A stretch of 64,000 nucleotides of DNA from Tyto alba. Taxonomy: Eukaryota > Chordata > Aves > Strigiformes > Tytonidae. Location of the stretch: positions 21,379,323 to 21,443,322 of the forward strand of contig NW_024881272.1 in NCBI RefSeq assembly GCF_018691265.1. Direction: 5' to 3'. Shown here piece after piece: positions 12,396-26,224 of this stretch; the first letter of the stretch is position 1; every line of letters starts with the position of its first letter. The position numbers and the translations under genes are program-made. The notes under the pieces are model-generated. The model had not been told where the DNA came from, searched no databases, and saw only the letters and a list, made by a program, of their open reading frames with translations.

Positions 12396-13420
12396 TTAAT
12401 TGTGGAAAACCTCTGGCTTAAAAAGCTAAAAGCATAATTGGAAATTGGGCATCCTCAGCTTAACACAGGAAATAGCTGAAACAACTGACTGAAAATAAGC
12501 ATTTATATGCTGCACTGACCTCCGGTGTAGTACAGCCAACATAAGCCAATCTGGACATGCTTCAGTTCAGAATCTGAGAAAGAATAGTCAGGACAAAGCT
12601 AATTTGAAAATGCAGCCACTCTGATGTCACTGAAATATTACTTGGAAAAAGTAAGGAAAGATAATACACATTTTCTAGTTTGGTGATTCTGAGCCATTCT
12701 GCTGCTCTGTGCTCTCCAACACTTGTCCCAGACAACCAGAAAAAAACAAAGAAGATATTGCAGAATCTTACTAAAATACAGAGTCATCGTCTGCAAGAGA
12801 GAGCTATGTACTTCTGCAGGAATGTTATTTCCATCACATGACTGACAATTTCTAAGGGTTATTCAATCTTTATCAAACAGCAGAGTAAATATTTATTGAA
12901 GGCTTGGAGTAATTCTTCAGTACACAGTGCTGGTCCGATGTACAGTAATATATATAGAACTCCTTTGCTTCAGAAACTATATGCTCTTTATTTGCCTGGA
13001 ATTCTGTGCACAAATTTGCTTTTACAAATAGAAAGTGCCTCTATTTTCCTAACATCAAATTCCTTCTTACCTGAGTCAACCTTTAGTTAATCCTGAGAGG
13101 AAAATCCTCAGTGTAAATTTATGTAGTGCAACATATGATCTGCCGTATTGTTTCTTCATTCTTCTTGAAACATCTGTGACACTGGTAACAATAATAAAAA
13201 GAATCCATTACTTTTCCATCCTAACAGTTCCTTCAGGTTTGATAGATTACGATGAATTAATCATACAGGATTTTGATAACATATTTTATTATGTTGATTG
13301 AAGGGATTCACTTGAGATGACAGCTAACATGGCTCAATAGCCAAAAGCTTTTTAGCACAACTGTAAGTCTATTCACTGTAGCTGCCATTCTTGAATGACA
13401 CAACGGAAGGGGCTAGAGTG
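12396..13420. other. non-coding DNA, nothing recognised
   Basis: Mixed-composition sequence without a coding or repeat signal that I can name. Confidence 0.5.
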
Positions 13421-13448
13421 AATGATATATCACTAGTGATATGTCATT
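13421..13448. repeat. 28-bp near-perfect palindrome
   Basis: The core ATATCACTAGTGATAT is perfectly self-complementary. It extends to 28 bp (AATGATAT...ATGTCATT) with one mismatched base pair. It may be the centre of a short inverted-repeat DNA element or simply a chance palindrome. Confidence 0.6.
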
Positions 13449-13769
13449 ACATTACAACTATGTAATATACCAGTAATTGCAATTAAGCAAACAGAGTTTC
13501 AGAAGAAAAACATTTAATTTGAGATTTAACCTCTCCAAAACCTATCTACCAGATTAAAAATTAGTATATGGTACTTAACTTCTTTTAGACATACTTTATT
13601 TAATTGCTTCATGTGAAGTAACCCTTGGTTCTTCTTGGCTAGAGCAGTACTCTTCAGCTTGTGGTCTGTAGCTAGAATTTTAAATCCAGCTTTACATACC
13701 ATACTTCATAAAAATGTAGACCAATTAGAGCTAGCCAGAGGATTATAACAAGAAGTCCAGGATGTTTAT
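13449..13769. other. non-coding DNA upstream of the CR1 fragment
   Basis: No recognisable feature; the CR1-like match may begin a little earlier than annotated. Confidence 0.45.
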
Positions 13770-14112
13770 AAAACATGACCTTGGAGAACACAGTGAATGA
13801 ACTGGACTGCTTAACCTAAGAAGACTGAGTGTGACAAGATAACAGTCTCCAGATACATAGAAAGTTGCTGCAAATAGAGAACATTCTGTTGTCTATGTTT
13901 GTGACAGATAGAAAAAGAAATAAGGAATTTAAATTGCATTAAAGATGATTCAAGTTATATATTAGGAAGAATTTGTGAACACCGAGGATGGTGAGGGAAA
14001 TGTTAGGATACATGGCCTGGGGGGGAATGTCCATCACTGAAAATCTTTAAGAAACAGTTAGACAAATATCTGCCAGGGGTGACATAGATAGAATTGATCC
14101 TGCTTTGACATA
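13770..14112 (+). mobile_element. CR1 LINE 3' end, truncated
   Basis: The sequence follows the 3' terminal region of CR1 retrotransposons in order: 'gaactggactgcttaacct' and 'agaagactgagtg', then GACAAGATAACAGTCT and CCAGATACATAGAAAGTTG (13834-13868), then TATATTAGGAAGAATTTG, then 'ccatcactga' and TTTAAGAAACAGTTAGACAAA, then 'ctgccaggggtgacatag' and 'gatcctgctttgacat'. Only the 3' UTR/terminal part is present, as usual for 5'-truncated CR1 copies. It is heavily mutated and therefore old. The typical short terminal tandem repeat is not clear. Confidence 0.72.
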
Positions 14113-17100
14113 GAAAGAGATCTATGCTACGCTTTAAAAATTTCATATGTTATTAGTCATTACAGCTGTATATAGTCTGCAATGTTTGCATCACTTTTGT
14201 ATAGGCATTTCAATGTTAAAAGCATGCCGAGTTCAAAATATCATCCTTAAATGTTTATGTAGCAAAATTAAGGCCAGCTGTTTCACCCTTATTTATTTCC
14301 CCACAATGCTTGCACTATGATAGAGTCTTTAATTACCCTGTCACACATTGGTTTAATTCCACAGCCTTCTCTTTCATTAGTCTGTTGGATAAATTGTACT
14401 CAGGGAAAGCATGCTATTTTACATATTGTCTAATGTTCAGTGAGTATTTTCATATTTTATTACTGCACAATGTCCAGACTCACTCGGAAGACAAAATTGC
14501 TGTGTTTTTAGGAAGATTTATATGCTGTCTTCAGTGCAGTATTTGACCGATACTTTAACATTAACTTACCCTCCCAGCATTGCTCTGACACCTGTACAGT
14601 TGGGAGCTCAGTCTGACACTGATTTTTCAGTGTAATCACTATTACTTAGCACCACAGATATTCAGAATAGAATTATAATACAAACTGTTTGTTTGTATTA
14701 TATAACTATTCCTAATGGTGATCTACTGAACTTAGGATTTTAATAACAAACAAACTCCATTATACAATATCATTCTGACAACAAGTAGGTTTCCTCAGCA
14801 AAACTAAAACTTTTGGATTCACAACATTTGCATATAATGACTGATTTCTAACAATATAAGATTGTCATTCTCTATGTATATCCTCATTAGTTTGGAAGGA
14901 CATACACGCTTAGTTACCTAGGTTTCACCTACACTTATTATAGCAGACTACAGGAATCATAGACTGCAATCCTGACTTGGCTAGTAAGTATATTCTGTGT
15001 AAGTATATATGTGTAAGCAAGAGATAGCCAACCAACACCTGTTCAGACTTCAACATCACCTGCTACTAAGATCTTTTATTACAACAGAGTATCTTGTCAA
15101 ACATAACTGAAAAAATATAAATAGTAATAAATAGGACTGGCCTTAGCTAGTGGCAGGAAGGAACTAGAAGGAGTGGCAGGATATAGCTTTGGAATTGAAG
15201 GTGGCAGGGTACTTCTGAGCAGAGATGACACCAAGTCAGAAATTTCTGTCTCTGCAAAAATTGCAAGTGCTGGTTGTGTTAATCTTCTTGTCTTTGGGAC
15301 TGTGAAAGGGTGATCAGCCCTAAAATAAAACCATTTCTCTTTCTTCCTTTAAATTTTGATGCTTTCTGTAACTCTGTTCTACCTAGTGGTACCATTGACT
15401 CTTTTATCTTTGACTTTCTTTTCCAGTTTCCCTGATACATAATCCCACATTTTCAACCAAGCTGCAGTCTCTTTTTAAAGTCTGTTCTACACTTTGAAGT
15501 CCTCATGGATCTTCATCCTACTTAAATCTACAGTCTCCTTGCCTGGCCATGTCCCTTGTCCTTCAACTACTGTTTATGAGACACTGATCTTTCACATATC
15601 TAGCCTCCTGGTGATCTGCTATATTTTTCCTGATGAAACCACCTAATATAAACCTTTTAAGTATAAATATGTGAGATTTAGTTGTTTTAAGAAATGAAAA
15701 CATTAATACTTTGTCTGTAGGCAGCCCTATAAATCTCACTTGTGTTGTAAATATTTTACAAAGATGAGTATATGCATCATTTTTACCTGATTGAAATCCT
15801 ACTGACTTAAAGAGATCATTCATTTAACCTTAAATACACACCATATTGCCTCTGTATAGGTTGGTAGAAAAAAATAATTTCAATTAGCTTCAATTGGGTG
15901 TAGCTCTTCTGTATCTGAGGTCATGATCCTGAAAAAAGTATTCCATGTAGCCTACATGTTAAAAATTCTGTTGAGTTGTTCAAAGGCCTTTTTTAGTTGC
16001 CTCAATGCTCATTGCTTTCTCAGAACGTATCCTTGGAATAATCAGTTGTGTTGTATGATTTTTCTTGCCTAGAATTGAAATGTTTTATTTATATAAGGTA
16101 TTCTGGGTGTTTGCATTGACCTCTTTTTATAATATATAATACTTAATTTTATATGGTTTAGACCTACACATGCAAGACTGATTTGTATATTTAATGGTCC
16201 TTCATGAAACAAATGTTTAAAACCTTAGCCTAAATGATACACTTGATTTATTAAATAATGTATGTTCTGACTGCAATGTGGAAAAAAAATATATGTAGTC
16301 AAACACTGTGGTTATGCAATATTAAAATTGCAACCAATTTCCTTGTATCTAATTTAAAGAAAATTTAGCAAATAAAAATTAATAATAGGCAAATTTCAGG
16401 GTGTTTTACAGTTGTAAACGTACAACATACAGGTAAATCTGAGGTGTCATTAATTCAGTATTTATGAATGTGAAAGTCATACTCTTGACTTTATGTATAA
16501 ATAAAGGATGTATTTTTGTTTGCTCTGAGTTGGATTTGTTCTCCTTTTTCATGTCCGAACAACAGAAGATCTTCCACTTTTTCTGACCCCAGAAAAATAA
16601 TTAGTTTGAAAATATGTTTCTCAAAAAGATTTTGATTTAGGTTTAAATGTGAATACTTCATGTCATCTTTTCTTGCTTGGAGTTTGGCTGTCCTCTCAGC
16701 CTGTAGAAGAAATATTAATACAGGGGCTGGAGCAACTTTCTAGCCTTCCCAATAGATAACCATCACCTATCACTAGTTGCAAAGTGTTCAAGAGGTCATA
16801 GAATCTGTAACTTGAGACACAGATGGATGGCCTTCTTTGCCTCTACTTCTCGATATGTTATATATTTTGTCCTTTCCATACAGTGTATACTGTAGACATT
16901 TCAAAGTAGTGTGGTACAGACTAGGTACATTATGATGAAAATCAGAACAACATCCATAAGTATTAGCAGAGTTATGAGCTGACTTTTCTGATGTTTATTT
17001 ACACTCTCATTTTATACATTTGTTTTGTTTTCTGTTTGAGCAGCTGGGAAGAGGAGAATTGTTCTGATGGAAATATTTTTGAGCTCTCAGATGCCACTAG

Positions 17101-18399
17101 GTAACTAATAATTTGACATCTCAAGTGGATAGTATCTGTAACCTGTTAGTTACCTCCAGAAATTTAGTGGTACCATTTGTGGTAAAAATTATTTCTTTGG
17201 TTGACAAAAGAGATCACAAAAGGAAATTCTTAGCAAGAAAGACATAAAAGCATTAGCTTGAAAGTGGCTTCTTTTAAGCCACAGAACCACTCATCGTTCA
17301 AGTGTATATTTATTAGAAATGCCATAGGTTAAAGAAAGACTAGAAGAAAATAAAAAAGAAAAAATGACCCATGCCAGGATTTGGACACTAAACCTTTAAG
17401 TGGAACGTGAATGAAGATACCAGGCTACAAGCTCCTAAGGGAAGGATATAAACAATTAAGATCTAGTGAAAAATACAGCATAAATGTAAGACAGAAAAAG
17501 TAGGTCATGGGAATTGTTAGAAAAAAATCCACGAAGAAAAAAAGTTCTGTTGAATTCTTGTAGTTATTATTCTGCTCATGTTTTGTTATCTCATAAAAAG
17601 GTTTAACAACCCTTCTGTGTTTAGAATGCAAGTGAATTGCGATGAGGATTGAAAGCTAGAAACACATGATATACATTAGTCATCATAAAACAAGCAGTCT
17701 TATTTTCATCAAAAAGTAACAAATCACAACTCCCAAACCACATCATCTGTACCTCTTCCTCCTATTATTTTCCTATTTTAAAATATACTCAATGATAAAA
17801 AGATGTCCGGTTGTAATGATAGCCTTCATAAAAAAATTTAAGCATTTGAATTAGAGTATTCTTTGGTTGCAAGAACTGGAATTCAAATAAAACCCTTAAA
17901 AATGTTTTGCATGGGATTCTGAAAACTATCTTCTACTGTCCTAAATCTGCTCCAACTGAAATAAATAAAAAAATTCACAGCTTCTCTGAAAACTTAGTTA
18001 AACTGTCATGTGGGCTGTGAAAAATCCCACTTTTTATTAATGAGGAAAATAGAATCTATGCTCTGTAAAACTCAGTTGTGCAGGTCTACATGAATTATTA
18101 ATGACTAATGAGAAGAGGTTTCACATTTTGTACAAAGATCTATGAATAATCTGGTGCCACAATTAAAAATGGATGTAGCTATGTCAACACTTAAGAAATA
18201 CCATATTTGATATCACAGCAATATAGGAGACTTTAATTCTAATGGTACCAATCCTTCCCACTTGCAATTTTGTTTAAGGCCATGTTTCTTCAGAGAGTCT
18301 TAAGGCAAGGTGGATAAATAGTTGCCATGTTGCAAATTCCAGGGTTGCAATTTACTAGCTCACCTTTTATGTTAGGGGGCTGTGGGTTCTGTTTTGGTG
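14113..18399. other. AT-rich non-coding DNA
   Basis: 4.3 kb without a gene, RNA gene or identifiable mobile element. The short frames (14310-14546 plus, 15563-15823 minus, 17425-17631 minus) are featureless. A locally repeated TAAGTATAT pattern occurs at about 14985-15015. Confidence 0.5.

Positions 18400-18430
<31 letters not shown>
18400..18430 (+). repeat. (TTTTG)n microsatellite
   Basis: Several consecutive TTTTG units end in a T-run, directly next to a minus-strand LINE fragment. Confidence 0.85.
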
Positions 18431-18439
18431 TGTAGTGAT

Positions 18440-18800
18440 TTCCCTACATTTAATACTTTTCCCTTTGTAAAGTTTAATAGGTTATTGTACAGTCCCTCCC
18501 ACAAGGATCTGAATGTAATTGTGTTTTGGGCACTATTGTTTAGTGGCTCAGTTATAGTTCTTGAAATAACTCTCTGTGTGTTACTTAGGGCCATAACCTC
18601 TCCCCTTGTGTGCTCTAGAACGAGCTGTTCCAAGAAACAATTGCTTAAAATGTCAAGAAATTGCTTCCTAAACCTCATCCCAAAATGACATATGACCAGT
18701 TTATATGCTGATAGTTGAAGTCCCCCATTACTACTGTTTTATTAGATTTAGTTGCCTCTATGGTCTTAGCATTGCACACAGTATTGTTTTCCTGATCTGG
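18440..18800 (-). mobile_element. LINE endonuclease-domain fragment (CR1/L2-like), decayed
   Basis: On the minus strand, plus positions 18711-18728 encode MGDFNY, preceded by TKSNKTVV and followed by QHINW. This is the conserved GDFN motif of the apurinic endonuclease domain in non-LTR retrotransposons. Further along, in a different frame, residues 7-26 of the frame starting at 18678 read FLDILSNCFLEQLVLEHTRG, which matches the segment of CR1/L2-type endonucleases after the GDFN motif (a phenylalanine-leucine block, then xPTRG, here HTRG). The frame change between the two blocks and internal stops show that it is dead. The 5' and 3' limits are approximate, and the family within the CR1/L2 group is uncertain. 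Confidence 0.55.
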
Positions 18801-21566
18801 AAGTGAGTAGTTACAAGTATGTGTGTTTTCTCTACACAGAAAGCAGCACAAAATTATTTACTGTTTAATTCTATACATGTCTGTTTTTTAACAATGAAGC
18901 TGTGTCTAGCTTTTTTACAGACATTCTGAACAAATGTGTACTTTAATTTGTGTGGATATACAAACCAAATTATAAAACATACTTGCATGTCAATGACTAA
19001 TTTAGGGTGATTTTAATGCATTAATTATACTTTAAGCCTTTCATTTTCCTGTGGATAATCTACTCCGTTGAGCCTTGCCAAACTAAGGACAGAGACTAAA
19101 TCTGATATTACAGATTTATAAATGCCAATATGAGTCCTTTCTAAAACAAACACACTTCTGTTCCTTCAATTTTCTGATGCTGAAGCTTGGATAAAGGAGG
19201 GTAGAAATATTACATCCTTATTGGAGTTATTAACATTGAAGTTTCATAGTTGTAGGATTATAGTTGCCCATTCACCACATTAGAAATTATTGTTTAGGTC
19301 ACAATTTAATTGTTGTTCAGTTCATTGAAATGTCTTACTGGGTTAATAGTCATACTACAAGTCAATGGCAGATTTGGGAAGACTACCAATCTGTTAAATT
19401 GCCTCCTGTATCTCAGCTGGATATTTGGGACCAGAGTTACTCATCAGACTAATTTTCAATCATCACTTCAGCTATTCAGACATCTGAACATTTTTCATTA
19501 CTTCAACCTTTGTATCTTAAGGCACCTTCTCATCTAGTGCAGCTGCCTTCACGTTTCTGTTTTGGCACTTCCCTTCTCAGTGGTTGAATACCTGAGGCCA
19601 ATTTTGTAGTTCTATCCTGTACTTTAACCAGCTCTTTAGTAACAATGGTGTTGATTTCTCTGAATGAATAGTACAAGCAATTACTTTTACATTATCAAAA
19701 CATTTGTTAAACAAGACTCCTAAAGGTTCTGTGAAAATTTATAACATAGGTGTTTTCAAAACAAAACTCTCAAACTTTTTTTTATGTAAAAGTTATGCCA
19801 AGAATAAAGACATAATTCCTTCTAGGAAATGTTCCCAATCTCTACTGATACTAACTAACTGAGTTAGAGTAGTTAATTCTCAGTAAAATAGTGGAACGTG
19901 TATTTAAAAACAAGAAGAAAAATAAGGATAAATAAAATCAGTTTTCTTCTGTTTGAAGTAAAAGATGTCTACTACAATAATGAAAGAATAGTAGCTATTA
20001 GTGTTTAGGAATAACAAAAAATTAATTGTTTCCCTTAGTCTCATGAAAAACTTTTTAAAGTTAGTTTTTCTTTTTTTTTTTTTTTATTACCAGAATTCAG
20101 GAAATCCATATTTTTTTTTTCAGATATAATCCAAGTGCTACATTAATAAACACAGAAATTATCCAAGGAATCTAACTTCAATCTTTTCAGTACCTTATAA
20201 TTCATCAAAAGGAAGTACCTGGCTTTTTGAAATGTGAAAAATTACTTGTGGTTTTCTCCAATATTCATTTTCCATATTCTGAGATTGTATACTTCATTCT
20301 TTATATATTTATGACATCCTATTTGTAGATGATTGTTTTCTCTGTCTAGTTCTTGAGCTAAAGGATGATTTAATTTGTATTTTACTCAGTGAGCCATGCA
20401 TCCTAATTGTCACATGCCATTCATTTGAGTTTCTATTCATAAAATAAAGTGTTTTCAATATATACCAATAATTAATCTACATAATGTGATTTAAGAATCA
20501 CATTTTAAAGTACATTGCTTTGAGTTCAAAAATGGTCATAAATTTATTTAAAAAAAAAATGACTGAATTGGAGAACTGTTTATATATGAGCATATATAGC
20601 ACATTTTAAGTTTCATTAAGAATTCCTTTAATTAAAAACAAAATTAAAAGATTTTAAATCATTATGAAATTTTAAGCAAAAGCATGGACTGAAACTAGTC
20701 TTGATTAATGGCAACAACAGGTCTGAGAATGAGATATGTTAGCAAGCTTTTACAAACACTTCCTTGCATCTTCATTTCATGAAAATAAAACCCTGTCAAT
20801 GTGTGCCATACTGTGTGCTGGGGCAATCGCGTTGATAGGAGCAAGCAATATACTTGTCCTGTTCTGGGAATAAGAGTTAAGAACCAGTTTTGTCTGTGCC
20901 TATGCCTGAGGCTTCTAAATTGTAGGGTTCTTTTGAGGCAAGAGGCAAGAGAGTGAAACTGTAGTCTGAGGTATGGTGTTCTCTATAGGTGATGATCCCA
21001 AAGAAGAACAGACTGACACATATTTGACTTATGGTTGATTCAATTTAAGCATTAGAATATTCTTTATTAGAGCTCAAATTAATGAGTCCCAGTAACCCAG
21101 TGTGATTCAGCCTCAGACTAAAGGAAATCAGGAATTCTCAAGGGTATGGGACTAGGGGAAAACTCAGGTTTACAAGTCAATTTTCTGAAGACCTGCACTA
21201 TATGAACCATGGAGAGTGTGGTCATACCAGATTTATTAAGGAAACTTCCAAGGATATGAAGAGAACATATTTAATGTAATCTGGACATTTTAAATCCACT
21301 GAGGGTAAGTATGATACTTTGGGAGATTGCTTTTGGTTCAGAGAGCTTTTGTCTTAGCTTTAGTAAACTGTAAATTCTGTGCTATTTCTCTTGTTCTTTT
21401 TCTTTTTGGAGTGTTTAGTTCTATTCAATAATCTCCTGGGGTTTAGAACAAAGTTCTCTAACACTTGTACTTGAAAATGAAGACTCTTGAATCTTGTTGA
21501 CCTACATGGAACAGTGATCACCATTGTCTGAAGGTTTTCTTGGAGATTCAGGACTATATGCAAAGC
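18801..21566. other. AT-rich non-coding DNA
   Basis: The stretch contains T-runs near 20070 and 20110. A GTCAATGG motif at 19358-19375 may be a remnant of the dispersed repeat noted elsewhere. No gene was recognised. Confidence 0.5.
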
Positions 21567-21700
21567 TGTCATGATTTAACCCCAGGCAGTAACTAAGCAC
21601 CACACAGTCATTCTCTCACTCCCTTCTGTGGGATGGGGAAGAGAGTTGGAACAGTAAAAGCGAGAAAACTCATGGGTTGAGATGAAGACAGTTGAAGCAA
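21567..21700 (-). mobile_element. LTR 3' (U5) fragment of an avian ERVL-type element
   Basis: Plus-strand TGTCATGATTTAACCCCAGG is the reverse complement of a typical LTR end (CCTGGGGTTAAATCATGACA). Continuing on the minus strand, it contains a 'tgtgtggtgcttagttactg' block and a CATCTCAACCCATGAGTTTT block. Both are shared with the LTR at 59810-60360 (GTGTGGTGCTTGGTTGCTGG; ATCTCAACTCATGAGTTTT). U3 and the promoter are missing, so this is a 5'-truncated LTR. Confidence 0.75.
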
Positions 21701-24700
21701 ACTATAAGAGCCAGAGATATAACCACTTCACTGAATTTAAAATTAAAATTATCTAAAATACTTTAGGGAGGACTAAGTTTATATGATTTAGATGCAAGGA
21801 CCAACTATGTAGAACAATACTCTGGATCTACTTGGTAGTGTTGATGTCTATGAACACTATGGGCTCAAGATGCTGTGTCCTAAGAACAGATCCAAACCTA
21901 TTACATAATTGTTGACTCATGTATCTCCTGTTTTCATAGCACTACCATGTCATTGTAATAACACTTTAGGAAGAGGACTTTGAGAGAGCTTTGAGACTAT
22001 GAGCGTCCAAGCTGCAAACAAGAAAAATACTTTGTGATTTGGAGAAGCATTTTATACCACTAATGAGTGATACCACTACAATGCTAGGAGATGGAGGAAA
22101 GAGAGGAGCAAAGTCCAAGTACACCACCTTCTTAGTACTCTCAGTAAATCTGCCACTGCAGTAAGTCAGATTTTTCAATTGTATTCCCATGAAGATATAA
22201 CACTTTATCCTGATTGAATATCTGACTTTAGTTTACTGTATGTAACCAAAATCTCTCTATCTACCTCTCTCTCTCACACACACACACTCACACACACATA
22301 ACACTAAACTTTTTCTTCAGGAAAAGGGATTTCTCAGGTTCAAATTCATGATTATTGTCCATCTTAAAACATATGGAGCAATCCAAACCAATAACCACAG
22401 TATCTACCACATTTGTTCTGTTGAAATAAAGAAAAAAATAAATAAAATTGAATGTGTCTACATGTAGATTGTATGCTTTTGTTAATTTATGCCTGTCTAA
22501 AGTACAATTCAATGTAAGAAGTTATGTGAAATGAGGACTGGGAAGCAAAAAGGAAAGAGATTCCAGTGCACATGATTCCTTCATATCAAGTGATTAGATA
22601 CGTCAAGATTTTAAGTCAAAAGAAGTGAATGCATTACAGAAAATATATGTATGGTCATTCTCTACTGAAAAAAAATTAAATGAGTTTTCAAAAAATGTGA
22701 TTTAGATTGCCCAACTGAACACCCAGAAGTTCATAGACAAAATTAAAGCTTTCCCTTAGCTACTGCCTCTCTTTGCATGTGCTTTACAACACAGCCCTTA
22801 ATCCTGGTGAGCCTGGATTTAGGCATTCTTATCAGTCATTGTTTTGAATACTACCAGTGCTTTCGTGAAAAGTTTGTGTGACAAGACAGGAATGTCAGTT
22901 TTCAAATATTGATCCTTGCATGGAACCTCATTGAAGAAATACAATTATCTTTTCAAAGCATTTCTCCATGCCGAAGTTCAAAGTGGGAATGTGAAATAGA
23001 GTCTACAAGAAAAATCTCTTCTAAAAATGGGAAGATTTAAAATTTTTGCAGAATTTGGTTCCAAAGCAAAAGAAACAGAACTTACTGAATTTTTTTCAGA
23101 AATTTCACATATTTAGGCAGGATGAATTGCAGAAATTGGCCTGGAAATATGCCTCAGGAAAGTTCCATAAATGTTTGTTATAATAATAATGGCAAAGATA
23201 ATAAGTAACTTTCTTTGATAAGTACTGAGAGTATGCTCATGGAGAAATTGATTTTTTTGTCATTTACAACTGCTTTTAAATTAGAATACTTCTAATAACC
23301 TTCTGTAGTAACTGGTATTACCACTGAGCATACCAAAGAAATTAACAAAGTTTTTGTAACATTGAAAGAGTTTTGTAAATAGATACATATCAACTTATAT
23401 GTATTTCAACCTATATCTATTTAGTCCTCTAAATCTTGAAGGAATGGAAATATGACAAAGCTTTCATGCAGTAAGGAAAAATACTTCTAGAGATGTCAAC
23501 AAACCAGTATTTGTTACATACTGGATTTATAGAATTTATAGCAGACTGGATCCACAGTTAGTTTCTCAGGATCTCATTGTCAATGCATACAGTGGTTTCC
23601 ATAGGAGGAAATTATGCCATCGTGTAAACACATAGGAAAGGTCCGTCTAGTTATCCTCCTAAGCACTTACACTAGCTAATGAATTAAGTTGGTGAAAGCT
23701 TGGTCTGGTATTTTAAAGATATGGTAATTCAGATTTGTCACAGGATAATCTGCTTCTGTTGTCAGAAACAGTGATGTTACTTTTCTGTCATCAGATTACT
23801 GATGTAGCAAGACTCACTTTTCCCCAGACAGTTAGAAAATGGGAAGAACTGTGAGAGCTGGAATGTAGGTGGGAAGTCTGGGGATTTGTAATGCATTATT
23901 ATAAATTGCTTTGCTATTTATGTAGATTTAAGTAATAAAATATATCCATAAGCCTTCTTATCAGCTGCATTAAATGTTTTCAAAAAAAGAACTAAGCTGA
24001 CCCGCATTTAAAAATCCTCTCTACCTTTACATCCTATCATCACTGTGAGATTTACAGTTCTCCATACACTCTCTGTAAACTCTGTCTGACAATGTGTGCA
24101 GAGAGACCCAGAGGGTGTTATTTTGAGCCAAGGAAGGATGTCTGCTACAGGAGCTTGAAACCTTACCCCGGACAGGGCAAGACTTGCCAGTTGTCTCTGG
24201 TTTATTATAAGCAATTCATCTTGAGTGCCTTTTCTGACTATCACCGAGGCAGAGTGGGAGAGGAAAAGAGGTAATACGTCAGGTGAAGGGTCCCAGGATA
24301 CTAATGATTTTACAAGACGGTAAGACCTTAAGTTCTGGCCTCAGACCAATGAGCAAATCATGCAGATCCATTTAAGATAATTTATTGGATGTGTGAAAGG
24401 AACATGCAGAAAATGAGAGATGTTTTTGGTACATACTGACCAATTAATTAATTCCTTTTCATAATGTGTTATCTTCAGCCAAGTGACCTAAAAAAAGTGA
24501 CTGCAAAATTAAGTGTTTTCTCAGAAAGCCTATATTTACATGTATCTCTCATATGTGTAAGACACTGTCCAGAGGATGGATCTTCATCGCTAGCTCATGA
24601 CTAGGGAGAAGTGTTAAAAAAAAGTGGGTTCTGATACAATATACTCTTTCTGTGAATAAATTCCATTATATTTCTACCACCTTCTGCAGTTCAGTTGAAA

Positions 24701-26184
24701 CATCATATAAGAAAGGAGAAAAAGAACAAAAAAGGAACCTTATGGTCAATTACAAAATGTCTGGGTATCCGTTTTGAATCAGTTCTATCAAAAATGTCTT
24801 TATCTTAGTTTTTTAAAATATAGCTGGGATAATATAAATACTGAAAAACATTGTATATTTTCTTGCCAAAATGAGTTAGTTCCACAAAAGTTTAATTTAT
24901 GCTCTTCTTAACCATTTTTTCCTTTCTGAGCTGTTACTTACAGTTAACTCATTTACCTCAGGCGTGGCCTGACAGTTTATTTCACAGCCATCTCTCTTAA
25001 GCAGATAAAGGATAAGAAAGAAACTTCTTTATTCCTCATGTGCAAAATTTTGTATTGGAAAGAATCTTTAAGAAGTTTTTAAAAGGTCAATTAATCAATC
25101 AGGGAAAAGTAAAAATGTTATTTGACTTGGAAGCCTCGCCACACCACTCAAATAATGAATGATGAATACCAAGCCTCTGAGTGAATTCTTGCAATCAACA
25201 GTCCATGACTAATCGATAGGCTGACATTTTCACACAGTTGCAGAAAGTGATCAAATTTCATAAATATCGTGGATTGTTGTTAGAAAAAATCATGCACGGA
25301 GGGAAAAAAAAAAAGGTGGGGGTATCAAAATTTGCCAGTAAACTGCCCATTGTCAGTCGTGAGGCCAGGTGTGGGTGCAGCCATAGGCAGGGAGAAAGTG
25401 CCACCTCCACATCTGCCAACCCTGCCCTTGCCCTGGCATGCATGGATACCGGTTTGGCTGAGAAAAGGTGTCTGGGGTTGTGAAAGGATTGCACTCACAA
25501 CCGTGATGTACTGTTGCTGAAATATTAGCTGTATATGACATCAACAGCATACACATGACATGAATTAAGACCTGGTCAGTATCTCAGAAGGCAGGTTATT
25601 CATGCTTATTCGTCTGGTTGTAGAGGCCATTTCTGAATCACTATGAAGCAAACTTTAAAGGACAGCCTCACTAGCAGAGTGGTAAATAATTAAGACAGCA
25701 GTTAAACAATGATCAGGATTGTTTGATGACCTAGGCTATGTAGAAAAAGTGTAGTTCAAGGTTATGCAAAAGATGTTCATCAAGAACAAAGGGTGAAAAA
25801 CAAAGCATGTGTTGGAAAACAGAGAGCCTAAGAAGAATTAACATGAAATGAAAAATCAGTGCTGTGGCAAAAGTAGACAATATTGCCCGTGATTAAACAG
25901 GAACATGAAAACAGGAATTTATTTTTTATCCATGTAGCCAGTTTGAGACAGGAAGATATGCAAGTTTAAGTGCACAACAGTATCTTTAAAAATTGGAGAA
26001 CATGAATAAAAAAAAGTCTCATCAAAAAGAAGTTTGAAAGCTGATTTGATTGCAGCATACATGTACTTTCCAGAGCTATACAAGTTCTTTCGAGCTAGAA
26101 GAGTGAAGACAGAACTAGAGGTAGAAATCTCATGCCAGGATAGTTCAGATTAGAATCCATAAACATTTTATTTTCTCATTTCTG

Positions 26185-26185
<1 letters not shown>
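21701..26185. other. AT-rich non-coding DNA
   Basis: Apart from the CT/CA microsatellite at 22263-22299 there is no named feature. A GC-richer patch at about 25340-25490 gives overlapping frames on both strands without recognisable domains; its origin is unknown. Confidence 0.5.
22263..22299 (+). repeat. (CT)n(CA)n compound microsatellite
   Basis: A run of CT dinucleotides passes directly into CA dinucleotides with one CTCA interruption. Confidence 0.9.

Positions 26186-26224
<39 letters not shown>
26186..26224 (-). repeat. 39-base T run (poly-A on the minus strand)
   Basis: This is an uninterrupted T homopolymer, by far the longest in the window. Read on the minus strand it is a poly-A tract that follows an AATAAA hexamer (plus-strand TTTATT, 26270-26275) by about 45 bases, as would a retrotransposed mRNA tail. 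A simple slippage-expanded homopolymer is the alternative. Confidence 0.9.
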
